Assembly (NCBI GenBank): GCA_012184525.1
Contig: WOFQ01000004.1
Coordinates: 1,054,001-1,118,000, forward strand
Direction: 5' to 3'
Origin: Xenoacremonium recifei
Taxonomy: Eukaryota; Ascomycota; Sordariomycetes; Hypocreales; Nectriaceae
Length of the DNA stretch: 64,000 nucleotides
Part shown: positions 58,171 to 64,000 of the stretch, piece after piece
Numbering within the stretch: position 1 is the first letter of the stretch
Layout of the letters: every line of letters begins with the position of its first letter
Translations under genes and position numbers: made by a program
The notes under the pieces: generated by a model
Databases searched by the model: none
Told to the model about the DNA's origin: nothing
What the model saw: only the letters and a program-made list of their open reading frames with translations

Positions 58171-59355
58171 CTACTCTAGACTCTGGATCATGACCTTGAT
58201 CGCGCCGCTCTTGGGGTCCGCCGACGTCTCAAACGCCTTGATGGCATCCTCGAGCTGGAACTTGTGAGTGACCAGCTTGTCCAGGTTAATAACACCGCTC
58301 TCCAGCAATCGAATGGCCCGGGGCCACGTGTTGCTGTATCGGTACTGGAGCTGAATGTCGACTTCCCGGACGCTCGCTCTCATGAAGGGAATGTTGATCT
58401 CGTTCTTTCCAACACCAATGATGAAGACCTTGCCGCCAAACTTCGTCGCCCAAATAGCTGACGCAATACTGCTCTCAACACCAGTGCACTCCATGACCAC
58501 GGCCGGCTCGACGCCGCCAAAAGACTTGACGATGGCCTTGGCAGAGTCCTCAGCGGACATTCTCTCGACCTTGTGGGTGATGACGCGGGGGCAGAGCTCC
58601 TTGGCAAAGGCCAAGCGGCTCTCAGAGATGTCGGTGATGACCAGAGGAGAAGCACCTGCAGCGGCACAGCAGAGCATGGTGACCAATCCGATCGGACCAG
58701 CACCGCAAACCATGACAGGGTCGCCAAGGGTGATCTTGGCTCGCTGCATACCGGCAAGAGCCACGCTCAGAGGCTCAAGCATAGCACCCTTCTCATAGGA
58801 CATGTTTCCGATTTTGTGGCACCAAACAGCTGGGTGGTTCACATATCGGCGCAACAGGCCAGGGACAGGGGGAGTGGACAGGAACTCGACCTTCTCGCAA
58901 CCGTTGTACCGACCGGTCAAGCAGGGCTCGCAGGCGTTGCAGATGACGTTGGGCTCAACAGCCACGCGGTCGCCGACCTTGAAATCAGTTACTGAGGGGT
59001 GCACAGCGATGATCTCGCCAGCCGACTCGTGGCCCAGGATGTGGTCGCCCTCGACGATCATGGGACCGATGCAACCAGCGTGCCAGAAATGGACATCAGA
59101 GCTATCCAGCATGAGTATTTGACGCCCAGAAGAGGTTTCAGATCAACTGGTAACTTACCCACAGATACCGGTGCTTCGGATCGCAATCGTCACCTCGCCA
59201 ACCTTCAGGTCTGAGCCAGCCTTGACGCTCTCAACACTGGGCTCTGCCTCATGAATCCAGAGATCATGGTTGGGGTTGGTGTACACGCCAATGTTGGGCT
59301 TCATGGTTGACTTGATACCCGCGTCGGCGGGAGCTTCTACTGCTGAAGGGCTCAT
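58171..59355 (-). CDS. lad1: L-arabinitol 4-dehydrogenase (zinc-dependent MDR)
   Basis: Exon 1 is 59355-59159 and exon 2 is 59101-58171, giving 375 residues. The enzyme oxidises L-arabinitol to L-xylulose with NAD+ in the fungal L-arabinose pathway, in the cytosol. The start MSPSAVEAPADAG resembles known fungal LAD1 proteins, whereas an upstream TTG is not needed. The catalytic zinc ligands sit in GICGSDVHFW (Cys65) and GDHILGHESAGE. A structural zinc site is CNACEPCLTGRYNGC. The Rossmann fold shows GAGPIGLV and the acidic ITDISESR, indicating NAD rather than NADP. The C-terminal segment VREVDIQLQYRYSNTWPRAI is strongly conserved in LAD and xylitol dehydrogenases. Sorbitol or xylitol dehydrogenase are the alternatives, but the N-terminus and overall resemblance favour LAD. 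Confidence 0.93.
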
Positions 59356-62300
59356 GTCGGGCAAAATCTGAGTGTCCTGGCGATCCGTCTAGGAGAGCTT
59401 GGATGAGGGGTAGGGAAGCGGGAAGAGAGAATGAACATCAACCCCGCTGAAGCCAGGACGTCGAATCTATTTAAATCGATCAGCCTCCTCCCTGCGGGAA
59501 AAATTTAGGGTCATGTGCACATCCATCGGGACTGTTGCGCATACTTGGACCCCAGGCGGCGAATCTTGATTCCCCACGTCAATCATCGCACAGCAGCTTG
59601 GAGTTGGGGGGATTCGGACGCGATATGATTTCGAGGCTGCGCCAGCAACACATTCGACTCCCGCACCAATCAGGAGTCTGGAATGCCGGGTCCAGCCCGG
59701 CGCCATTTGGCAATTCTCCTCTTCCCGAGATGCTAGCGACTTAGCTGATGCAGCGACGGAGCTGTCATGTGGCTTTGGTGGGGGGAAACGGGAATATCGA
59801 GGTGAGCTTCAAGGCCACTCTTGACTCTTCTTTACCGACAAGCGACGCCGTGATGGTTTGAGAGGAACTGCTGGCCGGTCTGATTGATGACGAGGTCTCT
59901 ATCTCTCGAGCCCGGGCCTGCCGCACGACTCAAGCAATGCCTCATAACGAATTCGCGAAGATGGTTTGTCGACTCCGAGGGTTGCGACTGGCCCAGCGGG
60001 TGTTTTTCCCGGTCTGACTTAAAACCGGATCGGGGTCGTCGGGACGTCTCTTTACTGGCACGGCTAAAGCAGTGGAAACCTTCTTTGTGGATGTTGCCCG
60101 CCATTCTGCAACGTCTGATTCACCAAGTTGAGTCGCGCTGATATGCGAAATCAGCCGCCATTGGCAACTTCAGCCGATGGTAGGGAAGGCAGTAGATCTC
60201 TTGCACCAATCGAAACCCCCCGTCACCCGGGGCTGCAGACGCGGTGAGATGAAAGACCCGAGAGCCCGGTGGATCCCGGTGTGCTGTTGGCTTATGCGGG
60301 GTATCCGGAGTAGACAAGGCCGTCGCCGACTGTGGTTCGGAGGACTGACGGCCGGAGGATTGTTGATCTTTTATACGGAGGACTTGGGGTCTACTCCGTG
60401 AACACGGGGAGTTCTCCCCGCCCCCGGATCGCTACTTGCGGGTTGGGGCATCTCGGAGACTTTTCAGATCCTATCTTGTTGACTCAGATTGGGAAGACGT
60501 CACCCGCAAGTGTCTGAAGGAATGCGCCTTCACGAGGTGTCGTTGCGGTGCTTCTACATCTCAGTTGAGACTTCTCCTAACATGTTTTCATGCCCCCAGG
60601 ACATGCATTCATATTCCGATCGTTGTGTGATATCGTCGTTACGATTCGTCCTGGTATCTGGCTCACTTGTCGATGATCTCGGCTTCATGATTTCAAGAGG
60701 TCATGATGTATAGAGCTTCCCGGCCCAGCTCTTCATCAATGACGGAAGTGTGTCAAAGCTACGAAGATCTCTGGGGTTGACTGACCTTCATAGATTGCAC
60801 ATGGACATGACAACTGAGACATCTGTTCAGGCAGTCTCGAAAAGCGCATGGAGGAAACCCTCAAGAAGTGCTGCAAAAAACCTGGCTCTTGCTCTCTTCG
60901 CTGCCACCAGGCTACTCTTCGCTCGCAATGGATCTGTCCCGGTTCTCGAATCCTCGTCGACTGCCTTTCCAACCACAGACGTGTCTGAGGTCATGAAGTC
61001 GACTCACCATGTACCCATCCGGAGAAGTTTTGTTGATCGATGACTTCGTATCTCTGGTTCAGTATAAGTATTATACTGGCATAACAGCCTCATTACACGT
61101 GTCGTCGCTCACAGAAGTCTGACCGGTATCAAAAGATGAAATACTCCGACGTGCTTTTATCAAAACGGCTGGCAAATGCATGATACTTTGCAATGAGAGT
61201 TGCATGTCCAAGCGAGTGCATCCCGACGACGCAAAAAAAGCAATAGAGGCTTGTGGGCGTGACGAGAACCTGGCCGATTCTTTCATTAAGGGGTGACGAA
61301 GCATTACAGTGCCTTAGACCTTGCTCTGTCAGAATCCAGTCTCTCCTTCAAGATTTTCTCAAGACCGCCAGTGTCCCATACATCGAAACGATGCGTCGAG
61401 TGATGCAATCGCTTATAACGACAATGTTATTCATGTTATTAATGCCATACCTCATGCCAGATCATGGTCTTAAACGCTGACGTATCCAAATTTACTCCGT
61501 AATGTCAGCAGTCTGACTGTATGCTTAATTTGGCAAGAATAGGAGTCAATCATCCGTTGTTACGCCCTATCCGCAGAGCTACGTCTCTATTTCAAATGGC
61601 AAAGTTGCACATTTGAGAGTCTCGTATTTCATCGAATCTATCCCATGACTTCAAGGCATCATGTGCAATATGGCTAAAGTGCCCAATGTTGATGTTTTAC
61701 CGCTTTAGGATATATGATCAGCGAGTTCAAGCTTGATCAGTCCATTCCAAAAAGCAATTCCTGTCAACCCGAAACCTTGTCCTCGCGCGTCAGCATGACT
61801 GAAAATCCGCGGGAGGTGTGCTCCGTAATATTGTCAATCCGTTTCGTGTGACGGCTGACTGAATGGCTGGCATCTTACGCTCAAGATATTTAATTGCGAT
61901 CCTCAAAGGGTGCTTGCTCCAATCCTACGTCGGGTCGTCGGCAGTCAGAAATCTGACACATTGGAATGGGCTCTCGAAGTTTCTTCAGCGGAGTCGCTTA
62001 ACGCCAAAGCCCGAAAGGGACTTTGGAACTCGTTGTCTATGGACGGATTTTCGAGTGAGCGTTTCAAGATGGAAGCTTCACAGGATGTCCCCTGGCGCGT
62101 CGAAGCGAGGCACCGAAACGCGTCTGAGCTCCCGCATCCGTACCGCGGCTCGTCAAGTACTCCCGCTATCGTTCCCAACAAACCGGAAACCCCGTGATCA
62201 CGGTTGTTTCCTCTCCAACCCCCGGGCCAGCACTCGCTTGGCCATCGTCATTGCTCGCTCGTCCCGTCCCCTACGGCTGGGGCTAGCGAACGGCTAGTGG

Positions 62301-63689
62301 ACGAGCCCCTGGCGTTCCAGGCGCCTAGACCCTCTGTGCCTGGAGCCGTTATCGACGATAGTCGCGCTGTGGCTGGGCTGAGAAGGCGGAGAGAGGCCGA
62401 TTGAGGTGAGGCATTGGAATGGTATCGAAACATTGCCAAGCCGGCTGTTGAAAGGGCTGCCTCTTAACAACCGAGACATGGCGAGACGGGGAATCTCACT
62501 TTAACACTATGCATAACACCATCACCTTCACGAACCGGCACAGCGGCACCACCATTATAGACTGTCAGCAAGTACAAGCCGCGCCTGGAATTCGCAATCT
62601 GCCCGGATACGAGCTGCACTGCTGATGGTGCCTCAAAGGGCGAAGATAGGACCCTTTGGGCGGGTGCCCCTGGCCCAAGCAAGCCCCGCGCGCTAGAGGG
62701 AAATCCAGCAGCAGGACAAGGATAGGTCGAGTTGGGCCAGGTTCCAGGTCAGGTCAGCACAGCACAGCGCGGGACGGGATGGACGCCTCGCTGCTGCGGC
62801 TGGCAATGGAAGTCAGCTGCGGCACGGGCTGTGTACTGTCAATCTGTCACGAAGAGGCAATTTGGACACGAGATGACTGAAGAATGATTTTACTCTTTTT
62901 TTTGGTCTCCATTTTGAGCTGGTTTACTTTCTCGTTGGATGGTAGGAAATCCTCGCTCTCGAGATGCCCTGTGATGCGATAAGGGGGCTCCATGCCAACC
63001 CTGCTGAATGCTTCAGATCCATGCCACCACGGGCGTCCAGCACTACCTAAAACGATGTATGCCAGTGGGTGAGCTGATAAGGTCGATCTGCCACCCTGCC
63101 TTCCTTCTCGCTTCCCCGCCCGTAGCGAGGTGTTTCCAAACAACGCCATCATGATGTCGATAGGAGGGGGGAGGCGGTCGACAAGGTAAGCATGGCTGAG
63201 CGGGTTGCGATCAATTCTCTGGTCGAGGGCGTGAGGGTGGTCGGTCGGTCGGCCGCTCTCCCTCTTCTTCGGCGTCCTCCCTCGCGAGTCCTTTCAGTGT
63301 CTCGTCTGGTCTGGTCTGGCCCTCCACCCTGGTCCATGGTCGGCCATGCTAAAGATGCCCAGCTTCCCCACTGCGCCGGACCTCATCCGGCTCCAGCCCG
63401 CAACCTAACGCAAAAGCAAAAAAAAAGTCCGTTTTCTCGTGTAAGCTGCCCAGAACGCCAAGGGCATGTTGTGGAAATGGGGTGGTGTAGCGGCGTCTTA
63501 TCGTTTTTTTTCTCTCTTGTTTGATGGCGGCGAATGTCTCGTCTTCGTTGTTCGTACAGCTGTAACGGCATCGAGTGATCTGATTGTTGTGGTATAGTGA
63601 ACATGTTTGCGTTCGTATGTGTGTTTGTGCTTCTTCTTAAGGTCATAACGTCGTAAAGGTGCTCCGCAGAGTGTCGAGGGATCGAGGGC
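59356..63689. other. Gene-poor region upstream of LAD
   Basis: About 4.3 kb. The first part should be the LAD promoter (TATA-like box at 59468-59476). Beyond about 60400 I find no gene I can support; open frames up to 144 codons have no recognisable content. The end (about 63200-63689) is the 3' flank of the small secreted-protein gene. Confidence 0.45.
59468..59476 (-). promoter_or_regulatory. TATA-like box (ATTTAAATA)
   Basis: On the minus strand this AT-rich box lies about 115 bp upstream of the L-arabinitol 4-dehydrogenase ATG, in an otherwise GC-rich stretch, matching the usual TATA distance in filamentous fungi. Confidence 0.45.
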
Positions 63690-63948
63690 TTAGTCGCCGA
63701 CAGCAATGACCACATCGCCCCTGCAGTAGCCGTACGAGCAGCATTCGGATGCGTCCATCTCGCCCTTGAGGATAGCATCGACCTTGTGCTGGCGTTGAAG
63801 AAATCAAGTCAGACATTGGGCTTCTAGGGCGACAGGGAGGGGGACAAGGGAGCGAGACACTTACATCAGGGCAAGGGCCGACGGGACCAACAGGCGCGGC
63901 GAAGACGGCGGTGGCCGCCACGCTGAGCAGAAGGACTGCCAGCTTCAT
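63690..63948 (-). CDS. Small secreted cysteine-containing protein (60 residues)
   Basis: Exon 1 is 63948-63865 and exon 2 is 63788-63690, giving 60 residues. The N-terminus MKLAVLLLSVAATAVFAAP is a textbook signal peptide, probably cleaved near residue 18. The mature part of about 42 residues contains GPCPD, then KVDAILKGEMDASECCSYGY and a final CRGDVVIAVGD. That makes four cysteines in a C...CC...C pattern, allowing two disulphides. The 76-bp intron has a GTAAGT donor and CAG acceptor and joins in phase 0. I recognise no named family; extracellular function, effector-like or otherwise, is an inference from size, signal and cysteines. The promoter runs off the window end. Confidence 0.72.
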
Positions 63949-64000
63949 CGTGAAATCGTAAGGCGGGATAATTGTCCGGTGGTTGTTCGCGGTCGACGTG

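Noticed and set aside
60750..61043. 97-codon frame containing a hydrophobic Leu/Ala stretch resembling a signal peptide
   Set aside because: The frame starts at GTG, the hydrophobic segment lies well inside any ATG-initiated product, and nothing else supports a gene.
61863..62297. 144-codon ATG open frame on the plus strand
   Set aside because: Arg/Ser-rich translation without domains or conserved-looking segments, in a region of similar chance frames.

Overview
The window is nuclear DNA of a filamentous ascomycete, most likely a Sordariomycete of the Hypocreales type. The evidence is short introns (mostly 46-75 bp) with GTAAGT-like donors and CTAAC/CTAAT branch points, long pyrimidine-rich leaders, and fungal families: a LaeA/LAE1-type methyltransferase, L-arabinitol 4-dehydrogenase, peroxin 13, Rcf2 and an Sfp1-type zinc-finger protein. 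I cannot fix the genus from sequence alone. No tRNA, rRNA, CRISPR array or recognisable transposon was seen.

Layout. 1-253 is the 3' end of an AAA-ATPase gene (+), tail to tail with a full ABCC multidrug transporter (715-5587, -). After about 4 kb with no firm gene come CAF-1 subunit B (9554-11864, +), an unrecognised coiled-coil protein (12622-13707, +), a candidate short spliced gene (14528-14898, +) and a stand-alone LigD-type 3'-phosphoesterase-domain protein (15059-16344, -). A housekeeping block follows: PEX13 (17308-18647, +), tRNA-dihydrouridine synthase 3 (19132-21543, -), a six-blade kelch protein (22486-24036, +) and Rcf2 (24611-25364, -). About 7.6 kb of gene-poor DNA precedes the Sfp1-like zinc-finger gene (32981-35277, +). 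A kelch-BTB gene (37529-39980, -) is divergent from CDC20 (40747-42588, +), followed by the TFIIA large subunit (43852-45888, +).

A second gene-poor block of about 7.8 kb leads to the LaeA-like methyltransferase (about 53671-54900, +), whose N-terminus I could not resolve. The window closes with mitochondrial ATP synthase subunit g (56947-57628, -), L-arabinitol 4-dehydrogenase (58171-59355, -), another gene-poor stretch, and a 60-residue secreted cysteine-containing protein (63690-63948, -).

The genes form no single operon-like or biosynthetic cluster. Most are core functions: chromatin assembly, transcription initiation, cell-cycle control, peroxisome import, respiration, tRNA modification and pentose catabolism. 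The accessory items worth a second look are the LaeA-like gene, the phosphoesterase-domain protein, the small secreted protein, the two unrecognised genes and the gene-poor blocks. Exon coordinates were derived by hand from frame continuity and splice consensus, so single-exon edges could be off even where the gene call is firm.
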